This document shows, in pieces, positions 10,815 to 22,200 of a DNA stretch of 64,000 nt (position 1 is the stretch's first letter; every line of letters begins with the position of its first letter). Made by a program: the position numbers and the translations under genes. Location: positions 1 through 64,000 of the forward strand of contig SJOL01007233.1 in the NCBI GenBank assembly GCA_004794785.1, given 5' to 3'. The notes below the pieces were generated by a model. It was not told the DNA's origin. It saw nothing but the letters and a program-made list of their open reading frames with translations, and made no database searches. Origin of the DNA: Opisthorchis felineus (Eukaryota > Platyhelminthes > Trematoda > Opisthorchiida > Opisthorchiidae).

Positions 10815-12482
10815 CATGCTATCGGGTATCTCCCCGCACTCACCAGACTTTACCGATCTCATACCATTTCCTCTTCTTCCGAAGGGTTGACTTGCAAAGG
10901 TAGTTGTTCCGAACGTTTCGTGTGGTTGTTATCCACTGCACTGGTCTCTGATTTGCACCTTCACTGATCTCCAGCTGATCCGAACTTACCCGTGATCTGA
11001 CTTTGGATATTTTCTACCTGTGTCGATTCCCCTGGCCAACCCGAAATCTAGCTGCTAACAGAATTGGAGATCCCCGGTCCATTCATCCCAACCATGACAT
11101 CGTTTCAGCGCTATCCACAAACCGAAGTATGTCAGTGCAATGACTGCAAGCCGCCGCTATACCCAGTCTGATGGCACCTCTGCAACTATTTTCTGCATAC
11201 TATGGACTGTCTGCTCTCACCCTCACAGAACCCTAGCTTTAAACATGGACAAACCGCCGACCTGGCCGCAACAGCCTCTGGGGCAACTCCGGCCCGATTC
11301 CACTAAACCCTTCCTTGGATTTAACCATCTCGGCGCACTTTCAGTTCGTCCTCCTCAGAAATTCGAGGATTTTCTTCGAAGCTCACTTTCCGCATTATGC
11401 AGTATTGCTACCTCATCCCCGAAGGAAATTTACGCCTGACTCCGCTCCAAAGCGACACTATTGAGCATATCCAGTTTAAATGTACACCATGATCCTGAGA
11501 TGCTAGCTGCCATTTATCCCTACTGCAAATTGCTCCACCTCATTATACCCGCTTGTGATTTCCGTGACTCCATTCGTTTACTCAACTGTTCGGTTCCCAG
11601 TCTCCAGTGCAACTGGATCATGCAAGTTTAGGCATGAAGACATCCGTGTCGGATAATGCCCATTATTTGTCTGACTGCCCCGCTTCCGCGAATTGCTGGA
11701 CACCCGTGCACTTAGTCTGGCTGTACGATTATGACCAAGACTGATGGTGTACCACCCACTAGATGAGAAAAAAACATTACTATTAAGGCTAAAAATAATT
11801 ACGTCTTTTAGGGTTATATTTCTGCATTACCATGGTCAGGTAGACAGAAACTAAGCTGTCACTACTATCCGTTACATGCTTTCGTCGATTGTGAGTGTTA
11901 GTGTTACCAATAAATGCTTTGGGCCGCTCAGTGTTCGTCAAATGGAATCAAATTTTCGAAAACTACGGTGTTTTCAAGGCTGCCACTTTGAAGCTAAGAA
12001 TGTCTGTGTCTAGTGGGTTGGCCTACAATTTCTTTCTATGGCTGATTTGTTTAATTGAGTGAATGTTCAAAGTCATCAACTACGTTGAATTGGAAAAGAG
12101 GAGTTTAATTGTCATAAGATATCGCACCTGAGGTAAAACGTTAATCTCTTGCGATGGGCGAAATTGATGGGTAGTTCTGCAGCTTTAATAATCTTTGAAA
12201 CTTGCTAGAGCCCACATTGCACTTGTGGACGCAAAATATGACGGAGTTTCAATCCTGTAACTAAAGTTGGTCTTGTATCTAACGGTCAACTAGACGGAAA
12301 ACGAACCATATGTTTTCGGACCACGTGAATGTATGTTCCGAGCAAGCAAAAGAATCAGTCATCATATTCGGAAAACTCTTACCAGATATCATGAACGTAA
12401 GGCTCCAGATAATAATGACTCTTGGCGCAGGTCGGGTTTTATGGCGCATTGCTTGACATTAGCTTGGAAATTTTAAGGTCGA
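10815..12482. other. No recognised feature
   Basis: Holds a plus-strand open frame at 11,140-11,439 with no family motif or splice signal, and otherwise nothing recognisable. Part of it may continue the repeat that starts at 10,702. Confidence 0.35.
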
Positions 12483-12704
12483 CGATGCCCAACCAACCAA
12501 CCACATTGAACCTACGTCAACCGTAGTAGACAGATGAACGAAAGTAGCTGGTGCACAGGACTGACATGCTGCTAGAGGTCCACGATACCTAATCAGCTGG
12601 CTACATGGAGCCTATGTCAGTCATAGCGGACAGGCGAACAAACCTAGATGATGCACACGGCTTAAACGCAGCTAGGGGTCCACGATGCCTAATCAACTGG
12701 CCGG
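12483..12704. repeat. Tandem repeat, 100-base period, about 2.2 units
   Basis: The start cgatgccc/cgatacct/cgatgcct recurs at 12,483, 12,583 and 12,683, exactly 100 bases apart. Within each unit the order is shared: a cctacgtcaaccgtag/cctatgtcagtcatag block, a gacagatgaacgaa/gacaggcgaacaaa block, then gctgctagaggtcca/gcagctaggggtcca. The third unit fades after about 22 bases. Units differ at roughly one base in four, so the array is old. Confidence 0.8.
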
Positions 12705-15700
12705 CACGCGAACATCCATGTCGACCGGAAAGAGTTGAAGTTTCAAATTGTACGAGATGAAAAGTCGAACCTTATCGGTGGTTTTGAGTAGTACGTATGT
12801 CCTACCGGGAAGCATATGGACTTCTTGGTGCGCGGTGTTCAACAAGCAATTGTTGTCCTGAGATGAGAGAAAAAAGATCACAGCAGTCAACGTGATATGA
12901 TATGCTATCCACTGCGCGCCAGCAGTCGCTGCTACTAGTCGGCCGGTCACAAAGCACGCAAAAGCCCAAGTCTGTGTCTCTAGACCTCCAAATGAGTCGA
13001 GGTACAGTGTCCTCGACCACCGATGGCTGGTCGACAGTCACAGACATGAAGGCCTAGCGCGGGAGAATCTGCCCCTGAAAAATCAACTGCTTGAGGATGG
13101 ATGTGGCCCTCCTGGGTTCCAACCACTGCAGTTTATCTATTGCATGGTTAAGTTGTTTACGCAGGGCGTCGAAAGTTGACGGTGGTGGCTTGGGAACAAG
13201 TGTAAGGGGCGTACCTTGTTCCGGTAGGTTGTAATCCGACGGCCACCTTTGGTGGATGAGGAAGTAATCTTAGAGATCATCTATGAATGATATTTCTCAC
13301 TTCTTGGAACTGACTGGTCTCTAAATGCGGGGAACCAGTGCATGCAGGAGAGCCACATCGCCTGGTAGAAGAGGCACTTGTAACTACCAGCACCGGTGTC
13401 AACTTCCTGGGAGCATCTGGGTCTTTGCATTAGGAACTATGAACTGGTTAACGTAGATTGATCTCACCTTGTTTGCTCCAACAATACGATAGTGCAGCCT
13501 TCGGGATCATGGTCCCAGGTGCCTCACAACGAAGCAACACGCATGCGTAAACACCCGACAGACAACTTTCAGAACGTTGCCGTCGTCCCGAGGATTTCCC
13601 TTCGGTCGCAGTGGTCGGACATATGCATTTCATATTTCAGCATGAGCCACTCGGTGTGCCCGGACACCATCTGTACGACGTGCGTCTGAGTGGTACACCC
13701 AGGCTTGAGTCTTGAGTCTTCCAGGCCGTTGTTGGTCACATTGCCAAGATGGACTATCCCGGATTGTGCGTGCACAGCCCATTTGCGGGTGACTTACAAA
13801 ATATTGGCCATAAGGTAAGAGACCAATCGTGCGTCTGTACGTCGCAGCAGTTGCAGATCTTGTCGGAATATATGTGCTGGTATTACGATAAACAAAAAAA
13901 CTACTGTACGGCATATGTGTTGGCTGTCCGCAGTGTGTCTGTACCCATGCCATTCGTGATCAGAAAGGTGTAGTGCTCGTGTGTACAGGCTGGATATAGG
14001 TTGCTTTAACAGTAAGCACCCAAATCGGTTTGTCGCGCGTGTTCCATCAACATTTACTACATCCAGAAAGCGTCGGAAAGCGCTATCTGTCTCCATCCCG
14101 CGAAGCATATGTGGCTGTAGTGACCCTCCCCCAACACCAACACGAGCACAAGTCCGGAAGCGTAAAGCTTTGCCGGGGCCGAAGGCATATCATCTTCCAC
14201 GATGTAACCCAACTATCCGTCACTCACTCAACAGAGATGGTTGACACTTGCTGTGGTAGTTGTATGTGTCCTCAGCGGTGAGTACCTTGCCGAATTCATC
14301 TGCTACATACTGCCGTACTTTACAAGACGGCGTTCCATACCTAAACAGGGCCCTGCATATGCCAAGCTCCTCTTCTTTTAGCCGTCAATTCACCGGAAGG
14401 CGTTCGTCCAAAAACTTGGAATCCTTAGGATTGTTTTCTGGATAATAAGAGGGAGCTACGAGATGGCTCTCGTGTCTCCTAGGAAAAAAACGAACTGGAC
14501 AGCCGGAGCTTCCTGTACTGTTTAAAATTAGCGAATGCTTTCAACTAACTGGCCTCTTTGGATCCCTCGACTTCCCGTTGATTTTGCTGGCGGTCTGCTG
14601 CATTCGTAGTATACCCACTCAACGCAAAACAGCGTAGGTGCTTCGGTTACATGCTGCACGCACAAAAACAGTATATTTATCCCTCATGTATTCTTTAATG
14701 CTTTCTCAAATGCCGAGAAGGATGAAGACAGGACAGCAGCCAATTACTCAGCAAGCCTATCTGAGGCCATATCTGAAACCAAAGCACTGCAAACTTCGAA
14801 CTGAAATGCGCTCCATACGTTAGGAAGAACGGTGAGATTAAGTAAAACAAATCTCAAAAACTAAGACGGAATATGGTGCCTTTTGGTATGTGTGTACATA
14901 CAGAAAAGCGCTACATATTTAGGTAAGTTTATATTCGACAGAATAAAGTTTCAGAGAAGCGAGCGTCTGCCGGTTGAGAAGCAGCATGCCTTCATGGACA
15001 AACAAAACAATCAATTTTGAGAAACGATTTTCCCAGTGCATCCTCCATAATTTTGGAACGAACTGAAGTTTATCAAAAAAGGAGGGCCTGGGTTTTACCC
15101 AGTTTAGAGCGCAACTGGCACTGGACTCTCTGTAGATTTTGTGTCATCGTCAATGTAACGAGCGAACGGTATCTTCGAGTGACGCGTAATACCAAAACCT
15201 CCGGGAAGGCAAAACAACGTCGGAGCTGGGTTTCTATACGGTACTATTAACATAAGACGTCAATTCACAAAATGTACAAACCTCGACGGTAGATACTCGT
15301 CAACAACAAATGGTCCACTACGACTAAAAAAGTACGAACCAAAAGTGCAAACAAGCTCCCACGTGAGACAGTCGCACGTGCGTAAGGTTGGCCACAAATG
15401 GCTAGATGACCTCAAGGCCAAATGGGTGAAGTGGTAAGGACAAACAAACGTCAGTACATACAGACGCACTAAACACAAAAGTGAAGCGGGGGTTACAAAT
15501 AGGGACAAGAAACGCGGGGAATTTCAAATGTCAAAGTTATGAACGATACACCGCCCGCCAAATTAACCACGCTTACTCAGCGGACGCCCCGGTTCTTGCA
15601 CTCTACCTATGCTCAGCTCAATTCTAAGGTACTACATCAGCTACCGACACGAATGGTCCGAGTCCACTCCTGCCAAAAGTGCCGGCTTCGATGGAGTATA

Positions 15701-15711
15701 AGCCCTGTCGC
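12705..15711. other. No recognised feature
   Basis: Overlapping open frames lie on both strands (12,693-13,047 minus, 13,448-14,108 minus, 13,981-14,445 plus) without a convincing family. A minus-strand FIDDL near 13,270 recalls an RT active site, but its neighbours do not support it. The end near 15,260-15,700 is where the 3' LTR of the adjoining Pao element should lie; I could not define it. Confidence 0.35.
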
Positions 15712-15897
15712 GTCTCCCCAATAGTCATACTTTTCCAATATGCCTCTTGAGAACGCCGCTCGCCGTTCTAACATACACGGTTCTTACTAGGCTGTCTCAG
15801 CTCGCCTCACAACCATCTACTGCCACTACAGGCCATTTTTCACGAGGCACATCTCCACCAGAGGGTAGAGCCCCTTTCCTCACCCTGCCTGCTTTAA
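15712..15897 (-). pseudogene. Pao/BEL integrase C-terminal tail
   Basis: On the minus strand the reading runs GDVPREKWPVVAVDG, SSDSLVRTVYVRTASGVLK, HIGKV, a stop, then LL. This fits the conserved end of Pao integrases (xxPRGxWPLGRV, SDGLVRxVxVRT, RPVxKLxLL). The zinc-binding and DDE parts of the integrase are not found between this tail and the RNase H at 15,941, so most of the integrase has been deleted. It belongs to the same element as 15,941-17,218. Confidence 0.65.
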
Positions 15898-15940
15898 TCA
15901 ATAGATATTGGTTGTAACGTAGTGACCAAGCTACAACCTT

Positions 15941-17218
15941 CTATAGCTTCACCCAACAGGAAAACCGGGCTATTAGTAGGCATACGCCATCATTTCGTTC
16001 TAGTTTGTGAACATGTATTACAAAGCTCTTCAACTCGGGCGGCTTCAATCGATGCTGTGGAGGCCAATTACTCTCTTGTTGGAGTAAACATCTTGGTCCA
16101 GTTAACCATCCACGCAGCGGACTTAGGTTGTATGTCCCTCGAGAGACAACGTCAGTTGGGTTGTTCTCCGACGTTACCTGTCTCCATTGAGTAGGTGACG
16201 ACGCATCACGAATAATTGTCAGTCGATTTACGACAAAGGTACAAAGTCTAGAAGATATGTTATGGACGCTGTACATAGGTATCACGGAGTCTGTCCGAAA
16301 CACAGTATGCTGGAAGTAGCCCTTTTCACTTATTCCAATTAGATCTGCTACTCTGACTGTCAAACACGCAGCTGTAAACTCTAACCTTGGTACTGCAACG
16401 GACTTAAGGGGGGCCACCCACACCGCACCAGTCTTTGCTGTCAATAATGCTTTCTGATCCTCTGTGGAGAGACCAGTGTTGTATGCTGAAGTGTCTGTGA
16501 ATTTTGAATTGTGGAGCCGCTGCAAAGGCTTGTGGACGTCCTGACTGTATCCGGTCCTACAATGACTGACAACCTTCTTCCTCACCCCAATTCCCATCGA
16601 ACCAAGAGGTATCCAACCAAGTAAGATCTTTACGGCAAATCGCTGTTTTTTATCTCCCAATCGCCGATCGAATACCCAATGCGCTTCGGATACATCAGAC
16701 TCGAGAAGGATTCCTACCTCGTCTTCAGCCAATTCGTCAAAGGTGACTTCGTCAAGGTGCGGCTACGAGCTAGCCACTTCTTTGCTAGACGGGACAACTC
16801 GCATGGGTAAGTTGTCAACGACGAATGCCCTGTCTATATCTATCGACTGACTTTCATCCATTGATAAAAGCCTGATTTCATTGGATTCGGAGGTGCATTC
16901 CATGGGACCACTCAGTGTAGCAGCGGCCATAGAGGTGGGTAGCAGCCTGCCTCCATTTCTTACCAGAAGGTCCCGCTTTAATAATGTTATGTCGGACCCG
17001 GTATCCAAAAACGCATACGTCGTCACCCTTCCTGCTGGAGTGTCAAGCTTAACAGGAATAACTCCTAGGCGTGTTGGAAGCTGACTACCTTGAGTTAAAG
17101 GACAAAAACCCTCCGCCTCTGAAGACGTCCCTGCTTTGTTTCTGTGTTTTGTTGCATGCAACAACCTATGATGTCGTCGAGTACTGTAATGATATTTCAT
17201 TCGGAAACAAATAAACAT
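15941..17218 (-). pseudogene. Pao/BEL pol: protease fused to RNase H, RT missing
   Basis: One minus-strand frame of about 425 codons is broken by a single TAG at about 16,763. Upstream, YAFLDTGSDITLL is an intact retropepsin D-T-G motif, preceded by a CxxHxxxH-like gag end. After the stop come PHLDEVTFDEL and ILLGWIPLGSMG (the linker before RT in Pao elements), then, after TEDQKALLTAKTG, the RNase H region VAVPRLEFTAACLTVRVADL and SENNPTDVVSRG. No RT palm motif lies between the two. Because the frame is kept across the junction, the RT was lost by an in-frame deletion. The TAG falls where these elements usually have tryptophan, one base change away. Confidence 0.75.
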
Positions 17219-18990
17219 TCATTTAATATTTTTGTGACGGATGTCGAGGCAGCCTGCTTGCTGCTGACAACGGAGGGCACGCTCGGGTCTCCAGCTCCAT
17301 CAGCTTCGCAACGCATGAACTTTAGAGTTAAAGCTGGACCAAATTGTTGTCCAAGCAGGGGAAGGGCTATATCGTACTAGATATGCCTTTAAACAGTAGA
17401 GGGATGCCTGCGGATCTGAGCAATCTTTCCATATCGCCTGATTGGGACCCCAATTTTTTCCTTCACAAATACTCGAAAGCGCCACGTTCAAACGAAAAGA
17501 GTAATATCCACTCCATCATGATGTTTGGTAGTCGAAAACCATAGGTTACACGGGTCGCCCCTGTTTGGACACAAATTGTCTTTCGCGGATAACAGAAGTG
17601 AGGAGATTTACAGGCCTTTAAAGGACATCTCCGAAACGTCGTCTCGAGCGCTACACAATAGTAGCGTGTGTGCCATTTCCGGTGTTGGTTCAAGCAGTGT
17701 CGCTATTATTTACATTTTATATCGACGTCGGCCATGACATTGACATTCTGAGCCCTTAGAGAATACCTTTTCTCTTTGTGTGAACCAATGTTGCCCCCAA
17801 AAGACGATGAAAAGGGCAGCGTTGAGGGATCCTTTGTCCGCCAGCGTGGCGTCGAATGACGTTGTATATACGATTTTTTCCACCGGCTGCGTATGTGTAA
17901 CTGTCAGATAGTCCGGATCACACGCGCTTTACTCGATGCATTTGTCAGCTGCCTCAGAACATGGCTCCTCTTCTGCCAACGCATATTCATCCAAGCCGCT
18001 TAATTTTATCAGCAGATTTCAGCTTGCTGTTGGCACCCTAAGTGCAGTTTATACACCCGAACCTATATTTACATGCCAGACAACAAATATTTTCTAAATG
18101 ACCGTTATCCTGCACGCGGAAAAATCTTCCAAATAAATGCTTTTTTTCTGGATTACATCAAGTCAGACGGCAGATATGAAGCAGCAACGTTGACCAGAAG
18201 TTCTCAAATTTTACTAAAGGAATGCGAAGTAAAATGCAATTTTAGGTATCATTTACTTTTTAATTGCCCAAATAATTCCGTTTGAGTCAGGTAGAAAACC
18301 TCAATACTGAGGTAATCAATGGAAGTTTAGCTAAAAAATGTAGCGCCGCGGTGCAGCTATGACGAAGCATCCTAGCACAGTTCAAGCTGTCGGAGCCCTG
18401 TCAAACGAACCAGTGTGAGTGAAGTTTTCACTCAGAGTCGAAACAGTTGTCTTGGTAAAAAATGTAGTCCCATTTTTACCATCCCGTCTTTTCGAGCAAG
18501 ACAGCCACTGTTTGCGAGGTTGGGAGCTCACAAGCTTCATTTTATTATCATTCGTAAAGTTAACGTCAGCTGGACAACAAAACATTCATGTTAGCAGGGA
18601 TGCGGAAACGGTGTGGTGGTAACACGCAGAAAAACTCGATTCGGCGAGACGTTGACAGCTTTTTCAAGGTTATTCCACCGTAGCAGTGTGTCTTGAAAAC
18701 CGCACGACACAGGACTTAGTGTTCGTCATGAAGAGACATACGAATTCACTATCAACAAAAAGCTGCAAAAACCTCGCTATGTTAACTTTACATCCAGTAG
18801 TGGATGAGCATACCTTCTTTGGATGAAAGATGGGTGGGATAAGGCAGGATCGAATGAGTGCGTCATTGCACTCTGGTCGTTAACACGTTCCTCTGGACTG
18901 GCGGTGCGCCGAGTGGGCTTCGCAAAATTTCAAGCATGTTATTGTTTCTTCATTCTAGTCACTGCTCCAAACAGACCCAGAGGTCAGGAG
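17219..18990. other. No recognised feature
   Basis: The minus strand should hold the rest of Pao gag and the 5' LTR, but only short frames without a motif are present (17,300-17,693 minus). A plus-strand frame at 18,073-18,285 has no known features. The last few hundred bases lead into the promoter region of the eIF4B/4H gene. Confidence 0.35.
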
Positions 18991-19066
18991 CTGCATTTTG
19001 TCTGCCCGATTCTATGAACCCACTGTCTACTCAAACCATCCGGCCTACCCTCCGATTGATCGAGGT

Positions 19067-19076
19067 AACCAATCAG
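19067..19076 (+). promoter_or_regulatory. CCAAT box upstream of the eIF4B/4H gene
   Basis: The ten bases aaccaatcag match the NF-Y consensus (RRCCAATSR) and lie 65 bases upstream of the ATG at 19,141. The sequence is seen directly; that it is used as a promoter element is inferred from position. No TATA box is evident. Confidence 0.35.
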
Positions 19077-19140
19077 AGTGCAGAGTTTTCCGCCACGGCT
19101 ATTGTGCTCTCGTCCGTTGCCGACTACTTTGCGCACCGTC

Positions 19141-19212
19141 ATGGGGAAGAAAACCAAGAAAAACCGATTCAACAAGAGTGTTGATGTCGATGTGGTGTAT
19201 TCTAGCAACACA
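19141..19212 (+). CDS. EIF4B: eIF4B/4H exon 1
   Basis: Twenty-four codons from [10 protein letters not shown] to YSSNT, ending in phase 0 before gtaggt. The following intron (19,213-19,247) is only 35 bases and ends ttcacttag. Introns this small occur near the 5' end of flatworm genes. Reading through it would hit a TAA at 19,286, so splicing is needed to reach the RRM frame. Confidence 0.7.
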
Positions 19213-22200
19213 GTAGGTTGCGTTAAACATAGTGATTGTTCACTTAGATTGGTGAGGTGGATCCCACTGACGCCATGGCAGAGTTAAACCTATCAAAGGA
19301 AAGAGCCGAAGAACTTCAGAAAATTAGGGCAACACTACCCTCATTTTCACAGCCAAATTCTTTGGAAAAAGAACTGGCGAAACTTCCAACAGAGAAGCCG
19401 TTCCGGGCTTTTGTTCATAACATGGTTTTCTCAGCCACAGAGAGTGATGTCGCCAAGTGAGTTTCGTGTCCATCATTTTTATTTCCTTACTGGTTTTTTG
19501 CCCCGTTAGAAATTACCAGCATAAACTTGGTTGGTGGGGAAACTGGATCTCGTGGGTTCTGTTTCGTGGACTTTGCCACACGGGATGATTTGGCGAAAGC
19601 TCTTGAACGGAACGATGCCCCTCTTTGTGGTCGGCCTCTCAGCGTCCGAATTGCAGACCCTAACACTGTGAGTTGTTTTTTAAAACCAGGCCCTCCATGT
19701 GGCTTTTGTGGATTGTCAAACTATTTGCTTTCTTTGCGTGCTTCCTGACTACTTGGCTTTCGAAATCTCGGTCAGTAACATTGTTGTATCTTGGTCGCCG
19801 ACGTTGCGCCGTTCGAATTAGTCCTGGAATATTCATTGAATCAGGAGCCACGTTAGCCAAATGCGCACGTCTCATTTTTTTAATCAATCATTTGACTGGC
19901 ACCTTTTTGGCCACAGTTAACGCGCCATTCGCAGGAACCATGACGGTTGAGATGCCGCCAGTGTGCCTAGACCTGGACGGAGGCGACAGGCAAGACTGGG
20001 TTAGGTTCGAACTACTCGCCTCCCGGTCAGTAGTTGCGCGCATTAACTGCTGGGCTGTCTCAAGCTTGCACACGCCTCGGTACCCCAATATTTGTAAAAG
20101 TTCGAAAATACCGTACACATTCCATGTCTTAGTCACTAGGGGTTCATCCTGCACCAATGGCCCTTTGTCCTGTTTCATTCCCTGGTAGAAACACTACTCT
20201 GTAAACTTGATGTGCAGGTGTAACGACTGTCGAGGTCATTGCTTGCACGGAAAGATGCGGTTATCTTATACAGAGACTTGGGGTAACATTCAAATACACC
20301 ACTTACATGCGAACTTGTCTTTGTTTTGTAAAAGACAAGGTGCTAATGCGGAGCTGTGAGCGGCGGTACGCATTGCCAACTAACAGGAAGGTCGAGGATG
20401 CCACACAGTTGCCGACGGCTCTGAATTTCTGTGAAGGGTGTATATGATTCGTTCCTGCATCCCTTCGGCAATGGCGGCCCTCACTATGTAATGCATTAAC
20501 CGTTGGGTTTTGTGGAGCTCCACAACAATAAGTGTAGGTCCCGACGTGTTCGTTCCCAGTGAAACCAACTGTTTAACGAACCTCAACCTTCTCAAACAAC
20601 TACTCACGGCCTTCCGATCTTGTAATGACGTGCAACATTTCCGACGACGCCGTTAGGTGACGCAAACAGAGTACGGTTATTTGTCCATAGTCTGCACCAA
20701 TTTACCAGAACCACAATCGCATCCGCTTAGGAGTCGCCACGAACCTAAAATACTTCAGTGGAAACAGTGCTGAAGAAACCGTGGACACATTCCTTCTTAC
20801 ATCGTTGAAGTGATTGTCCTGCCATCCAGTATCGTCGTACACTGGAGAACCCCTCCTTTTGCTCATTAGATATTATAGCACTGAAACACAGCGCTGGGGA
20901 CGTCTAATTATGAACTCGGTTGCTTTCCTCGTGTAGTCTACGACAGCCTTCATCCGTTCGCGCTTTTCTGAGTGTTCTGTGGCTTGAACACCGAGGCTGT
21001 ACATCAATACAATAATCAAAAATCTACCAGTCCAAAGTCTCTCATCCATGGAGTGCCAGAGCTTTTGTAGGGCGACGAAGCAGGGGAACCAGCATAACCA
21101 AAACGATTGATAATGCATTCAAAGGGCTAAGAATAACGAGTATGATATGGATCCGGTTCTCTCATAATCCTAAGGGTTCGGGTTCCCTTAATATTACTAT
21201 TACTATTAAGGTCCCTCTGCTCAGCGAACACTTAGTAACTTCGGTTCCTGTGGTGTGGTTTACACAGTGTACACAGAGTGGAACTCAGAGAGACCCATGG
21301 AGAAATTTCAAATACTCGTTAAACATGGTAGACCAATCAGTCAATCAATTCATCAGCTATAAATCGTGTGTCATAGGTACAATCATTCCAGCTGCTACAT
21401 TTCTGATCACCGGAAAATTTGGAGAGTGTGGGACATACAGCCAAGCCTTGGAGGCGATGGAATATTTCGGGAACTGGGTAGCTACGCATTGAAGGTGATA
21501 GTTTTGATGAATGAGCGCCATTGACTGCGCGATCGGGCCATTACCATTTGTGAGTGAGTCCCAGGGCCCCATTCAACGATGCGCCCAGTCTGGCTGATAG
21601 CAACAGCCTCCTTAACTTCATCCATTCCCTGCATAGCAAATGAACATTACTGGACCCTGTCGCACCTTACTTCCTGTTCCACTTCACAAGACGGTACACT
21701 GCCGGCTCGCCAGGTCGGTTGGTCAGTAGCACCTACACAGCATTCAAATAAAACTTGTCATGTAGGTACACAAGTGCTCATGACATTTACAGCCAGCTGG
21801 CACAAATAAATCTTGACATCAACTTGGTTATCATGAGTATTACGGGATATTGGTTATCCAGTGTTACTCTCAGTTCAGGACTGACCTTTCTCAAATGGCT
21901 CACTCACTATGACCCCCACAGCTCGGTCCCGTTTCATCATGATGTTCCATATTTTTACTTTCACAGCTGTCCCTTAGTTACCAGTCTCACACTTGCCCGC
22001 CAAGTTTTTGCACGAATACGAATAATACCCGCATGTTCACCATTAGGTTTTTTATTATTCAACCGTATCAGTCTGACTATTGAGAGATTCCAGCACTCCT
22101 GTTTCAAGATGTCTGTCAAGAATACCCACTCCATTTCATGGGGAATCGCCATCAATTGTCCATGCTTATCCAGTTTCAACCGTTCACTCATCCTGAAAAA

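Noticed and set aside
13270..13300. Minus-strand FIDDL as an RT active site
   Set aside because: No other RT motif lies at the right distance on either side.
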